The position numbers and the translations under genes were made by a program. DNA of 50,532 nt from Candidatus Nanoarchaeia archaeon (GTDB lineage Archaea > Nanobdellota > Nanobdellia > SCGC-AAA011-G17 > GW2011-AR17). The DNA lies in NCBI GenBank assembly GCA_028706745.1, contig JAQTVM010000012.1, positions 1-50,532 of the forward strand. Direction: 5' to 3'. The first letter of the stretch is position 1, and each line of letters opens with the position of its first letter. This document shows, piece by piece, positions 8,476-15,191 of the stretch. The notes below the pieces were generated by a model. The model was not told where the DNA came from, made no database searches, and worked only from the letters and a program-made list of their open reading frames with translations.

Positions 8476-8729
8476 TTTATTTCCAATGCCTTCAATACAT
8501 CGCAAACCCTCATATCTGCTATTGAATAAAAAACCTTTTTCCCTTCCCTTCTTGACTTTAATATCCCTGCATTTTCCAATTTCCCAAGATGTATTGAAAC
8601 AGTGGACTGGGTCCTTTTTACGTGAGGGAATATCCTGCAGACACATTTTTCCCCGTCCAATAAAAATTCAACTATCTCCAGCCGGGTGTTGTCTGACAAT
8701 GCCTTAAAAATTGCAAGTGATTGTTTCAT
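8472..8729 (-). CDS. arsR: ArsR-family metalloid-sensing repressor
   Basis: 85 residues, a compact winged helix: [21 protein letters not shown], then [20 protein letters not shown] as the recognition region and GKKVFYSI as the wing. The Cys29-x-Cys31 pair just before the recognition helix corresponds to the arsenite site of plasmid-type ArsR (CVC), so arsenite or antimonite should release it from DNA. It is the first gene of the operon, and a perfect inverted repeat lies between its TATA box and start codon, indicating autoregulation. Confidence 0.92.
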   Translation of the reverse strand: MKQSLAIFKALSDNTRLEIVEFLLDGEKCVCRIFPHVKRTQSTVSIHLGKLENAGILKSRREGKKVFYSIADMRVCDVLKALEIK

Positions 8730-8735
8730 ATTTAC

Positions 8736-8763
8736 ATATTGATGAGTGTCAATATTTATAAAT
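8736..8763 (-). promoter_or_regulatory. ars operon promoter and ArsR operator
   Basis: On the minus strand a TATA box (ATTTATAA, 8763-8756) lies about 30 bp before the arsR ATG at 8729. Between them is a perfect inverted repeat, ATATTGA (8736-8742) and TCAATAT (8749-8755), with a 6-bp spacer. A bound ArsR dimer would cover the TATA-proximal DNA and block TBP or RNA polymerase. The transcript would be nearly leaderless. Confidence 0.75.
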
Positions 8764-8791
8764 CTTGCGCTTAAGAATCTCGTTGGGGATT

Positions 8792-8811
8792 ATAAGGGGC
8801 GCTCCCCTTAT
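8792..8811. terminator. GC-rich hairpin
   Basis: ATAAGGGG (8792-8799) pairs perfectly with CCCCTTAT (8804-8811) around a CGCT loop. It stands between the divergent ars promoter and tRNA-Pro region, so it terminates no obvious gene. Similar GGGGxGCGCCCC hairpins occur after the MFS gene (44089-44104), suggesting a short dispersed element. Confidence 0.4.
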
Positions 8812-8840
8812 GGGCTTTCCTTGCTTTAGCCTAAGAAATC

Positions 8841-8933
8841 TTTATATACAGCCTCTCACAGAATATCCTTATGCCTATCCGTGAGGATGAGAAAATCATC
8901 TATTGTGAGAAGATAAGCTATATAAATAGATAA
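8841..8933 (+). other. Candidate leaderless micro-ORF (20 residues) with TATA box
   Basis: TTTATATA at 8841-8848 is centred 26.5 bp before an ATG at 8871, the exact spacing seen at the best leaderless genes here. The frame reads MPIREDEKIIYCEKISYINR and stops at 8933. The DNA also folds: TCTCACA 8854-8860 with TGTGAGA 8904-8910, and GATGA/TCATC inside. It may be a micro-protein gene, a truncated gene or a small structured RNA; the sequence alone does not decide. Confidence 0.3.
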
Positions 8934-8955
8934 TCATAACAAAAAGGCAGATTAC

Positions 8956-9028
8956 GGGGCCGTAGTCTAGTTTGGTAGGACACAAGCTTGGGGTGTTTGT
9001 AACCGGGGTTCAAATCCTCGCGGCCTCA
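8956..9028 (+). tRNA. tRNA-Pro(GGG)
   Basis: 73 nt. The acceptor GGGGCCG pairs with CGGCCTC, discriminator A at 9028; D stem GTC/GAC; anticodon stem CAAGC/GTTTG with loop TTGGGGT (anticodon GGG); T arm CGGGG-TTCAAAT-CCTCG. CCA is not encoded. A TATA box at 8918-8928 (CTATATAAATA) lies about 30 bp upstream. Confidence 0.92.
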
Positions 9029-9121
9029 TTTTAAATGCAAAGTGCAGGCATTAACTTGCAGGCACAGAAAAGAAGAATGCCGTGAGGCTTCGAACGAAGT
9101 GAGATTGCCTCGCGGCCTCAT
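9029..9121 (+). repeat. Hairpin unit ending in a copy of the tRNA-Pro 3' end
   Basis: The last part of tRNA-Pro, CCTCGCGGCCTCAT at 9016-9029, is repeated exactly at 9108-9121. Before the second copy, GCCGTGAGGC (9080-9089) pairs fully (one G-T) with GCCTCGCGGC (9107-9116). The loop contains GAACGAAGTGAG (9092-9103). The same arrangement with the same loop motif occurs after tRNA-Ala. Confidence 0.75.
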
Positions 9122-9146
9122 ACTTTTTTAATTTAGTAAAGATTAA

Positions 9147-9170
9147 ATATCTAGAATATCTAGAATATCT
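9147..9170. repeat. Tandem ATATCTAGA repeat upstream of a small membrane gene
   Basis: ATATCTAGA occurs twice in tandem and begins a third time (9147-9170), creating TCTAGA palindromes 9 bp apart. It lies 17-40 bp upstream of the ATG at 9187 and could be a regulator site. Confidence 0.4.
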
Positions 9171-9186
9171 TGGGATAAAGCTTAAA

Positions 9187-9351
9187 ATGGCAAACTTAAT
9201 CAGTAGAATCATGAAAAACAAGCTGGCAATAAGCCTGACAGGCGCCACAATTGGCTCTGCGGGATTGTATTTTACCGCATTAGGCTATACCTTTCTTGGA
9301 GCTGTTTTTATAGGGGCGGGCGGCATATTAATCGCCTTGGGGACGAAGTAA
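9187..9351 (+). CDS. 54-residue membrane protein
   Basis: The ATG at 9187 opens MANLISRIMKNKLAISLTGA and continues as a glycine-rich hydrophobic chain ending GGILIALGTK, with two close membrane segments. No family recognised. The stop is followed after one base by the ATG of a second small membrane protein, so the two form a tiny operon upstream of the CYTH gene. The alternative start at codon 9 (MKNKLAIS) is possible. Confidence 0.6.
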   Translation: MANLISRIMKNKLAISLTGATIGSAGLYFTALGYTFLGAVFIGAGGILIALGTK

Positions 9352-9352
9352 A

Positions 9353-9499
9353 ATGGCTGATATACTTGTTGTGAGGGTTTTGGGCGCAACACTTATGTCA
9401 ATTGCATTATTCATATCTGCCATGAAGAGAAATGCGCGTATAGCAATAGCCCTGATTGTGATTAGCATGGCAATGTTTTATCTGCTTTCTCAGGCATAA
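9353..9499 (+). CDS. 48-residue membrane protein
   Basis: MADILVVRVLGATLMSIALF is followed by ISAMKRNARIAIALIVISMA and a short C terminus ending in SQA: two membrane helices with a positive loop (KRNAR) between. It starts one base after the stop of the 54-residue protein, so co-expression is likely. Unknown function. Too short for ordinary gene calling, but it has the hydrophobic pattern and close spacing expected of a real gene. Confidence 0.55.
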   Translation: MADILVVRVLGATLMSIALFISAMKRNARIAIALIVISMAMFYLLSQA

Positions 9500-9532
9500 T
9501 CCTTATATATTGTTTAAGTTTATTATTCTACC

Positions 9533-10072
9533 ATGGATGAAGTTGAGGTGAAGGTACTGGACGTTGACAGGAACGCTTTAGTAAAGAAACTTCTCTCCCT
9601 GGGTGCAACAAAATACTTTGAAGGCGAAATCCACGCTGTTTCCTTTGATTATCCAGACAATTCAATCAAGAAAGCAAAAAGAACATTGAGATTAAGGACA
9701 AAAGGCGACAAAACCTACCTCACATTAAAAAATCCAATTGATAATCCTGATATAAAAATCAGGGAAGAGATTGAGCTTGAAGTGTCTGATTTTGCGGCAA
9801 TGAAGAAGATTCTTGAATCCTTGAACCTAAAGCAGTGGAGGGACGTGAAAAAAACAAGAATAAGCTACAAATTAAAAGACGCCTTGTTTGAGTTTGACAA
9901 GTATCACGGGGAGTTTGAATATATTCCTGAGTTTGTTGAAATTGAAGTCATGGCAACAGATGACAAGGAAGCCATAAAGAAAATCTACGAATACACAGCA
10001 ATACTCGGAATTAAGAAAGAGCAGTGCCTGCCGTGGACATTGAATGAATTAACAAAGCATTACAAGAAATAA
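9533..10072 (+). CDS. CYTH-domain protein (CyaB/thiamine-triphosphatase-like)
   Basis: 179 residues. The N terminus MDEVEVKVLD carries the CYTH signature ExExK (Glu3, Glu5, Lys7); RTLRLRTKGDKTYLTLKNP and IREEIELEV supply the basic and acidic strands lining the triphosphate tunnel, and EFVEIEVMA a later acidic strand. The family acts on nucleoside or inorganic triphosphates, and the archaeal CyaB branch is often annotated as class IV adenylate cyclase. A TATA box (TTATATAT, 9503-9510) places the transcription start at the ATG. Reaction not determined from sequence. Confidence 0.88.
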   Translation: MDEVEVKVLDVDRNALVKKLLSLGATKYFEGEIHAVSFDYPDNSIKKAKRTLRLRTKGDKTYLTLKNPIDNPDIKIREEIELEVSDFAAMKKILESLNLKQWRDVKKTRISYKLKDALFEFDKYHGEFEYIPEFVEIEVMATDDKEAIKKIYEYTAILGIKKEQCLPWTLNELTKHYKK

Positions 10073-10621
10073 TCACCAGCAGTCAAAATTTAAAACCTGC
10101 TTCCAGTTCTTCCATGTCATTCTTCTTTTATTTGTTACGTTCCTGTTGTATGCAACGTCATAAAGCACGTGCTCCCATGAAGGCTTTGCGCAGCCTTTTA
10201 TCTCTGGATTGTCATCAATAATAATGTCTCCTGAAACAATTGTCTTGTCTGCAGTGAGCATAAGCTTTCTTACCCATTCGCTTCCAAGATGCCTGTCAAT
10301 CCATTCGTACTTTTCAACAACGCAGTGCTTATACCTTTTCATTGGGCTTGTGCATATGAACACGTCATGCCCTTTTGATTTCATCTCAGCCAAAGCTTCA
10401 AGCCCGCCTGCAACAGGCTCAAGATTTGCTATGAATCCTTTTGATGCAACTACGTCTCTTATATCCTCCTTAAATTCTGCAGGATATTGATTTTCCAAGC
10501 CCCATGTAGTTCTCTGCTCAACCGGTATGTAAATCCTGCTCGGATACAGTTTTCTCCACTTTTTTACAAAACCGCCTTCATAATCAGCGATTACGTCATC
10601 CATATCCACCAATACTTTCAT
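10073..10621 (-). CDS. NT5C-type 5'(3')-deoxyribonucleotidase (HAD family)
   Basis: 182 residues. MKVLVDMDDVIADYEGG gives the HAD nucleophile and acid/base pair (Asp6, Asp8); FICTSPMKRY is motif II, and IIIDDNPEIKG the acidic motif IV. This matches the NT5C family, which removes phosphate from deoxynucleoside monophosphates. I choose ATG 10621 rather than an upstream in-frame ATG at 10639, because the palindromic TATA box at 10644-10651 is centred 26.5 bp from 10621, the leaderless spacing used throughout. It is convergent with the CYTH gene, with no gap. Confidence 0.87.
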   Translation of the reverse strand: MKVLVDMDDVIADYEGGFVKKWRKLYPSRIYIPVEQRTTWGLENQYPAEFKEDIRDVVASKGFIANLEPVAGGLEALAEMKSKGHDVFICTSPMKRYKHCVVEKYEWIDRHLGSEWVRKLMLTADKTIVSGDIIIDDNPEIKGCAKPSWEHVLYDVAYNRNVTNKRRMTWKNWKQVLNFDCW

Positions 10622-10643
10622 AAGGCTGGTTATAGTCATTACC

Positions 10644-10651
10644 TTTATAAA
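10644..10651. promoter_or_regulatory. Shared palindromic TATA box for two divergent leaderless genes
   Basis: TTTATAAA is its own reverse complement. Its centre (10647.5) is exactly 26.5 bp from the minus ATG (10621) and 26.5 bp from the plus ATG (10674). One TBP site could therefore fire in both directions. Confidence 0.7.
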
Positions 10652-10673
10652 TATTCACACCTTTTACATCCAT

Positions 10674-11306
10674 ATGGGAAAAAGACAGTGGCTTGTGCTT
10701 GCTTTGATTCTTGCTTCGTTTGCAATAGGGCTTTATTTCTATCCGTGGATGCCTGACAAAATAGCATCGCACTGGAACGCGGCAGGAGAGGTTGACGGCT
10801 ACATGCCGAAGCTCTGGGGCTTGTTTCTTATGCCTTTGATTTCAGTTGCATTATTCATACTATTCCTTGCAATACCAAGAATGGACCCAATGAGGGACAA
10901 TATCAAGAAATTCAGGGATTACTTTGACACATTTACGCTTGTTTTATTCCTCTTCTTATTTTATCTCTATTTGCTTACAATATTGTGGAACATTGGGGCA
11001 AGGTTCAACATGAGCCAGATGCTTGTGCCTGCTTTCGGCTTTTTGATATACTACTGCGGCATATTGATGCAGAATGCGAAAAGAAACTGGTTCATCGGAA
11101 TAAGAACTCCGTGGACATTAAGCAGCGAAGCGGTATGGAACAAGACGCACCAGCTTGGAGGCAGGCTGTTCAAGATAGCGGCTGTGATTTCCTTTTTGGG
11201 AATCTTTGTACCAAGGTATGCACTATTCTTCTTTTTAATACCTGTTTTATGCTTCTCAGTGTTCTTGTTTGTTTATTCTTATGTAAAGTACAGGGCTATT
11301 GTTTAA
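10674..11306 (+). CDS. SdpI-family membrane protein (DUF1648 + SdpI)
   Basis: 210 residues, about six helices. The first part is DUF1648-like (YPWMPDKIASHWNAAGEVDGY, helix break and proline pattern), and the end is SdpI-like (NWFIGIRTPWTLSSEAVWNKTHQLGG). SdpI in Bacillus gives immunity against the SdpC toxin; many homologues have no known toxin. The start is set by the shared TATA box. The gene after it, 11 bp downstream, is also immunity-like, which strengthens the protective reading. Confidence 0.85.
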   Translation: MGKRQWLVLALILASFAIGLYFYPWMPDKIASHWNAAGEVDGYMPKLWGLFLMPLISVALFILFLAIPRMDPMRDNIKKFRDYFDTFTLVLFLFLFYLYLLTILWNIGARFNMSQMLVPAFGFLIYYCGILMQNAKRNWFIGIRTPWTLSSEAVWNKTHQLGGRLFKIAAVISFLGIFVPRYALFFFLIPVLCFSVFLFVYSYVKYRAIV

Positions 11307-11317
11307 AGAGGCAATTT

Positions 11318-11779
11318 ATGAAAAAATACAGCAGGCAAGAGCAGAAGCTGCTTGCAATATGGGCAGCTGACTGCGCTGAAAGAGTACTCCCCTTTTTTAA
11401 GAAAGCATATCCGAAAGATAAAAGGCCGATTAAAGCGATAAAAAAATGCAGGGAATGGGCTCAAACAGGAATCTTCAAAATGGCAGACATACGCAAGGCT
11501 TCTCTTGATTCTCACGCAGCAGCAAGAAAAGCTAAAAAGAATAATGCGGCTTGTTTTGCAGCGAGAGCAGCAGGGCAGGCAGTTGCAACTGCGCATGTTC
11601 CCCGGCACGCATTCGGCGCTGCTTACTATGCACTTAAATTATTTGCAGAAATAAGCCCAAAAAGAGCAGTCAGGGAGCTTGACTGGCAAACAATGCATAT
11701 GCCTAAAAAACTAAGGAAGGGATGGCGGGACTGGCAGTCAAAGTGCCTTCCTAAAAACCTAATGCGCACTTTTCTGTGA
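11318..11779 (+). CDS. Imm5-like putative immunity protein
   Basis: 153 residues, rich in Ala and Lys, helical. The pattern QEQKLLAIWAADCAERVLPF, then KRPIKAIKKCREWAQ and AARAAGQAVATAHVPRHAFG, matches the putative immunity family with an Imm5-like domain. A GAGG element precedes the ATG at 11318, 11 bp after the sdpI stop, so it is the second gene of an operon. A longer frame starting at 10985 only reads sdpI in another frame. No toxin gene is next to it. Confidence 0.75.
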   Translation: MKKYSRQEQKLLAIWAADCAERVLPFFKKAYPKDKRPIKAIKKCREWAQTGIFKMADIRKASLDSHAAARKAKKNNAACFAARAAGQAVATAHVPRHAFGAAYYALKLFAEISPKRAVRELDWQTMHMPKKLRKGWRDWQSKCLPKNLMRTFL

Positions 11780-11922
11780 ATTTCGCTTCACAGCTTTGAC
11801 GACGTGGAGGAAAAATCGCTTTAGGCGATGTTGAAAAAATGCATGTTTTTGCCTTCATTTTCCGTAAACTTTTCAGCAAACCTGTCTTGATTTCCAACTT
11901 CCATGAAAATTTTGCGGAAAAT
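11776..11922. repeat. Structured intergenic region with three hairpins
   Basis: CTGTGAA/TTCACAG (11776-11795) overlaps the end of the immunity gene and can end its transcript. It is followed by TTTGACGACG. ATCGC/GCGAT (about 11816-11829) forms a second hairpin. ATTTTCCG at 11857-11864 pairs with CGGAAAAT at 11915-11922. The TTTGACGACG string recurs after another perfect palindrome near 47.76 kb. No gene is seen here. Confidence 0.5.
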
Positions 11923-12018
11923 CAGCCGAAGAGTTTAAGAACAAGTTCTGCACATCTGCCAATTATGAATTTCAAGCAACCACAATCCTTAAATAGTATG
12001 TCTGAGATATACTATTAT

Positions 12019-12570
12019 ATGGCAAGCCCAAGCAAGGAAGCAAGGATACTCCAATTGATTCTTGAAAACAGCCCCTTGAAGCAGTGGCATTTCAATGAGC
12101 TGGTGAAAGAGTCAAAACTCACAAGAGCAGTTGCAAACAAGTGGCTGAACCGCTATGTGAAAGACGGGTTTTTAAGGCGGGTAAAGGAAAAAGGAAAATT
12201 CCCTTATTTTATATCAGGCATGGACAATCCAATATACATCTCAAGGAAAAAGCTTATGGCAATTGAGCAGGTTTTCAAAAGCGGGCTTGCAGAACATTTG
12301 TTAAGCCTTAAAGATGCAAAATCAGTGATTCTTTTTGGCAGCTTTGCAAGAGGAGACTGGCACAAGGACAGTGATATTGATATCTTCATTTACGGTAAAA
12401 GCAAAGGATTTGACAAAAGCAAGTACGAGCTTAAGCTGAAAAGGCAGATTGAGCTGCATCTGTTTGAAAACAAGGCTGAGCTGAATCAGGTGAAATCAGG
12501 CATGCTGAAGAACGTGCTTAACGGCTATGTCCTCAAGGGGCAGATGCAGGACTTTCTGGAGGCGTCCTGA
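12019..12570 (+). CDS. wHTH-nucleotidyltransferase fusion (MNT-type antitoxin-like)
   Basis: 183 residues. A winged-helix domain (KQWHFNELVKESKLTRAVAN, then YVKDGFLRRVKEKGKFPYF) is fused to a minimal nucleotidyltransferase with VILFGSFARGDWHKDSDIDI, the complete GS...DxD site. Such proteins pair with HEPN toxins and can AMPylate them. The chosen ATG at 12019 is about 27 bp after a TTAAAT box; an in-frame ATG at 11998 is too close to it, and the frame extends still further back without support. The stop overlaps the HEPN start by one base (TGATG). Confidence 0.82.
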   Translation: MASPSKEARILQLILENSPLKQWHFNELVKESKLTRAVANKWLNRYVKDGFLRRVKEKGKFPYFISGMDNPIYISRKKLMAIEQVFKSGLAEHLLSLKDAKSVILFGSFARGDWHKDSDIDIFIYGKSKGFDKSKYELKLKRQIELHLFENKAELNQVKSGMLKNVLNGYVLKGQMQDFLEAS

Positions 12571-13043
12571 TGAAAATAGACATAGACAACCTGGATAGCA
12601 CTTACAGGCTTTGTGAGATTTCAGGAAAATTCAGGATAACAAATGAAATAGACATGGAGCTTGTTAAATCAAAAAAGTTGGTTTCCGAACTAGGGCTTGC
12701 ATTCATAATGGAAAAGGCAAAAGGGATAAGCAGGGACAGCCCTGACTGGACATTTGTGTTTAGGGATTATTATGAGGCATTAAGGGGTTTGATGGAAGCC
12801 CTCTTGCTTTTTGACAGGATTGTTTCGGATAATCATCAGTGCATGAATTCCTATATCTGCATAAATCATCCTGAAATGGGGCTGGACTGGGAGTTCCTTG
12901 AGATTGCAAGGCTAAGAAGAAACCGCATAAATTACAGGGGTCAGCTTGTCTCATATGATGAATGGCACGGGCTTAAGCTGAAATTCGAGCTGCATATTGC
13001 CGCCATCGTAAGGGCAATAGATGCAAAAATTAAGGACAAATAG
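12570..13043 (+). CDS. HEPN-domain protein, toxin-like partner
   Basis: 157 residues, all helical. The order (N-terminal helix, FVFRDYYEALRGLMEALLLF, and FLEIARLRRNRINYRG near the C terminus) is that of HEPN proteins paired with nucleotidyltransferases. The usual RNase motif is R-x4-6-H; here the site reads RNRINY, with Asn where a His is common, so catalytic activity is uncertain or the family uses a variant. Start overlaps the wHTH-nucleotidyltransferase stop, so the two are translated together. Confidence 0.75.
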   Translation: MKIDIDNLDSTYRLCEISGKFRITNEIDMELVKSKKLVSELGLAFIMEKAKGISRDSPDWTFVFRDYYEALRGLMEALLLFDRIVSDNHQCMNSYICINHPEMGLDWEFLEIARLRRNRINYRGQLVSYDEWHGLKLKFELHIAAIVRAIDAKIKDK

Positions 13044-13086
13044 CAAAATCCTAATATTTATAAACCGCTTAACACCTCCAATTTCT

Positions 13087-13827
13087 ATGGAATTCAGGAT
13101 AAAGCAGTTCAGGAAGCCAATAATAAAGCAAGCGATAATGATTACAGGCTTTCCGGGAATAGGCAATGTGGGGAAGATAGCAATAGACTTCCTCATAGAC
13201 CACTTAAAACCTGTTAAAATAATGGAGATTGAGTCAGACAGCTTTCCGCATTCTGTTTTCGTCACAGAGCAGGGGCTTTTGGAAATGCCTTCTGTGCGTT
13301 TGTATTACAAGAAGGTAAAAAATAATGAATTTATATTTGTATCAGGGGATGCCCAGCCTGTTACAGAGGAAGCGTGCTACGCTTTCTGCAATAAACTGCT
13401 TTCAATTGCAAAAGAACTGAAAGTAAAGGAAATAATCACGATGGGAGGCATTGGCTTGGGAAAAATACCAAAGAAGCCCAAGGTTTACATTGCCGGCAAC
13501 AACAAGAATTACATAAAGGGATTTCCAAACTGCAATATTAAGATTTACGGAGTTGTAGGCCCGATAATGGGGGTTACAGGCGTGCTTGCAGGCATGGCAA
13601 AAGACATGCTTTCAGCTGTTATTCTTTCGCAGACATTTGCCCATCCTGTATATCTCGGGGTAAAGGGCGCAAAAGAAATACTTGCCGTATTGAACCAGAA
13701 GTACGGGTTCAAGCTTGACATAAAGAAGATTGCTGATGACATTAATGGCTTTGAGGAGGAAATGGTTTCTTCGCAGGAGCAGTTGCTTGCAAAGCCAAAC
13801 AAGGGGGGAATGACTTATTTCGGCTAA
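13087..13827 (+). CDS. PAC2-family protein (proteasome assembly chaperone-like)
   Basis: 246 residues. IMITGFPGIGNVGKIAIDFL is the PAC2 signature, followed by the expected strands (ITMGGIGLGK, YGVVGPIMGVTGVLAGMAKD). Archaeal PAC2 proteins (PbaA/PbaB) interact with the 20S proteasome. The C terminus ends GGMTYFG; a second PAC2 gene in this window ends INYMG, so both share a Tyr-hydrophobic-Gly tail. The ATG at 13087 lies the leaderless distance after TTTATAAA; the frame extends upstream to 13021 without support. Its stop overlaps the convergent EndoQ stop. Confidence 0.87.
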   Translation: MEFRIKQFRKPIIKQAIMITGFPGIGNVGKIAIDFLIDHLKPVKIMEIESDSFPHSVFVTEQGLLEMPSVRLYYKKVKNNEFIFVSGDAQPVTEEACYAFCNKLLSIAKELKVKEIITMGGIGLGKIPKKPKVYIAGNNKNYIKGFPNCNIKIYGVVGPIMGVTGVLAGMAKDMLSAVILSQTFAHPVYLGVKGAKEILAVLNQKYGFKLDIKKIADDINGFEEEMVSSQEQLLAKPNKGGMTYFG

Positions 13828-15167
13828 AAATCAGAAAGCCCTTTTTGCTTTGCATTGTCTTTAGAGCTTGATGAAGATTTTTTAGTTTTTGAAGATTTAG
13901 CCGCCTTCTCTGCTTTCGGTGATTTAGCTGCCTTTTCCTTCTTAGGCTTCTCTTCGTCATCCGCGTCAGGATTTGCAAACCCGTCTATGTTTCCGTAAAC
14001 CCCGTCGTATCCGGGATTTATTTTTATTGTCCTCTCCCTCAAGTCAATTATCAGCTTTGCAATGCGCTCATCACACACTTTCTTTAGTTCATCAAAAGAA
14101 ACTCTTATCAAAATATTCAATTCATCTCCGAACTTCTCAAGCAAGGGATTATACGCTTCCCACACTGCTTTTGTTGCAATGCCTTTCTGCAAAACAGTTG
14201 CGATTATCTCAGACAATGGAATCAAATGGTATGTCTTGGGAGCATCTTTGCGGACAAATCCGTCTTTCCTGTCAGCCAGCTCTTCAACCCTGTGCAATAC
14301 TCCTATTGTCAGGTGGCTCTTGCATACAGGGCAGATATTATTCAGCTTGATAGCTTCAGCAGGCTCAAGCCTTACATTGCAGTTCCTGTGCCCGTCAACG
14401 TGGTATTTTCCATAAGCAGGGTCTGCCTCAATAGTTGCCTTGATTCCCTCTCCTGTCCTTAATGCGTGAAGAAAGCTCTTGTAGTTCGGCTCTATCTCAA
14501 ACACCGTTGCCTCCCTGCCCATTCTCCACGGCCAGTAGGAGTGCAAGTCAGAGAAGCTTACGAGATTGATTTTATCTAATTTTGACAAACGCCAATTCAT
14601 TTCAGGATCAGATGAGATTCCTGTTTCAATTGAATGAATATATTTTATATTTGCCCCGAAAGCCTCTTCCAATGAATCAAACCCGCCGTTAGAGCCGAAC
14701 ACAGCAAACCAGGGCGTCCAGGCGTGAGCAGGAACAACTTCAATATCCTCTGAAATTGCCCTCATCATGTCAACAATCTCATTGCAGGAAATCTTGAATA
14801 TGGGCCTTCCATCATAGTCCACTCTTCCTCTTTTCTTCAATGCTTCTGTTATTTTATCAGCTATTTCCAATGAAGGGGCATAAAGCAAAATATGAACTCT
14901 TCTTCCCCTTCCGCCCTGCGAGTAAATCAATGAAATCTCTGTCTGCAGAATGAATGGAAATCCTGTTTTTGTGCGAAGAAAGCCAGCGCCATCCTCTTTT
15001 AATTCTTCTTTTATATGCTCTATCCACTTCGGGTGCGTGAAGTCGCCTGTGCCAAGCAAAGTAATTCCTTTTACCTTTGCCCATTTCTCCAAAGTTGGAA
15101 TAGTCAATTCTTTTGAGCAGGCTCTGGAGTATTTGCCGTGGATGTGCAGGTCAGCTATGAATTCCAT
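13824..15167 (-). CDS. Endonuclease Q (PHP-domain DNA repair nuclease)
   Basis: 447 residues. The PHP domain begins MEFIADLHIHGKYSRA (Asp6, His8, His10), with later ligand motifs TGDFTHPKW, VVPAHAWTPWF, HSIETGISSDP and SFSDLHSYWPWR. A Zn-finger-like CNVR/CPVCK region and helical C-terminal domain follow, matching archaeal EndoQ, which cuts 5' to deaminated bases such as uracil and hypoxanthine. The last 45 or so residues are a Lys/Ser-rich low-complexity tail. It follows the unknown gene at 15192-16211 by 24 bp and may share its transcript. Confidence 0.9.
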   Translation of the reverse strand: MEFIADLHIHGKYSRACSKELTIPTLEKWAKVKGITLLGTGDFTHPKWIEHIKEELKEDGAGFLRTKTGFPFILQTEISLIYSQGGRGRRVHILLYAPSLEIADKITEALKKRGRVDYDGRPIFKISCNEIVDMMRAISEDIEVVPAHAWTPWFAVFGSNGGFDSLEEAFGANIKYIHSIETGISSDPEMNWRLSKLDKINLVSFSDLHSYWPWRMGREATVFEIEPNYKSFLHALRTGEGIKATIEADPAYGKYHVDGHRNCNVRLEPAEAIKLNNICPVCKSHLTIGVLHRVEELADRKDGFVRKDAPKTYHLIPLSEIIATVLQKGIATKAVWEAYNPLLEKFGDELNILIRVSFDELKKVCDERIAKLIIDLRERTIKINPGYDGVYGNIDGFANPDADDEEKPKKEKAAKSPKAEKAAKSSKTKKSSSSSKDNAKQKGLSDF

Positions 15168-15191
15168 TGGAAATAAAAAGAGATGCTTTGC

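Noticed and set aside
8476-8646. N-terminal extension of arsM
   Set aside because: The extra 57 codons overlap arsR fully in another frame; the ATG at 8475 overlaps the arsR stop and gives a normal ArsM start.
8854-8910. C/D box guide RNA
   Set aside because: No convincing RUGAUGA and CUGA boxes with normal spacing; only simple stems are visible.
9016-9121. attL/attR of an integrated element
   Set aside because: Only 79 bp lie between the copies, with no integrase, and the conserved hairpin loop shared with the tRNA-Ala units fits a structural unit better. It is kept as an alternative in the finding.
10985-11317. Long N terminus of the Imm5-like protein
   Set aside because: This part is sdpI read in another frame; the immunity domain begins at ATG 11318 with a ribosome-binding site.
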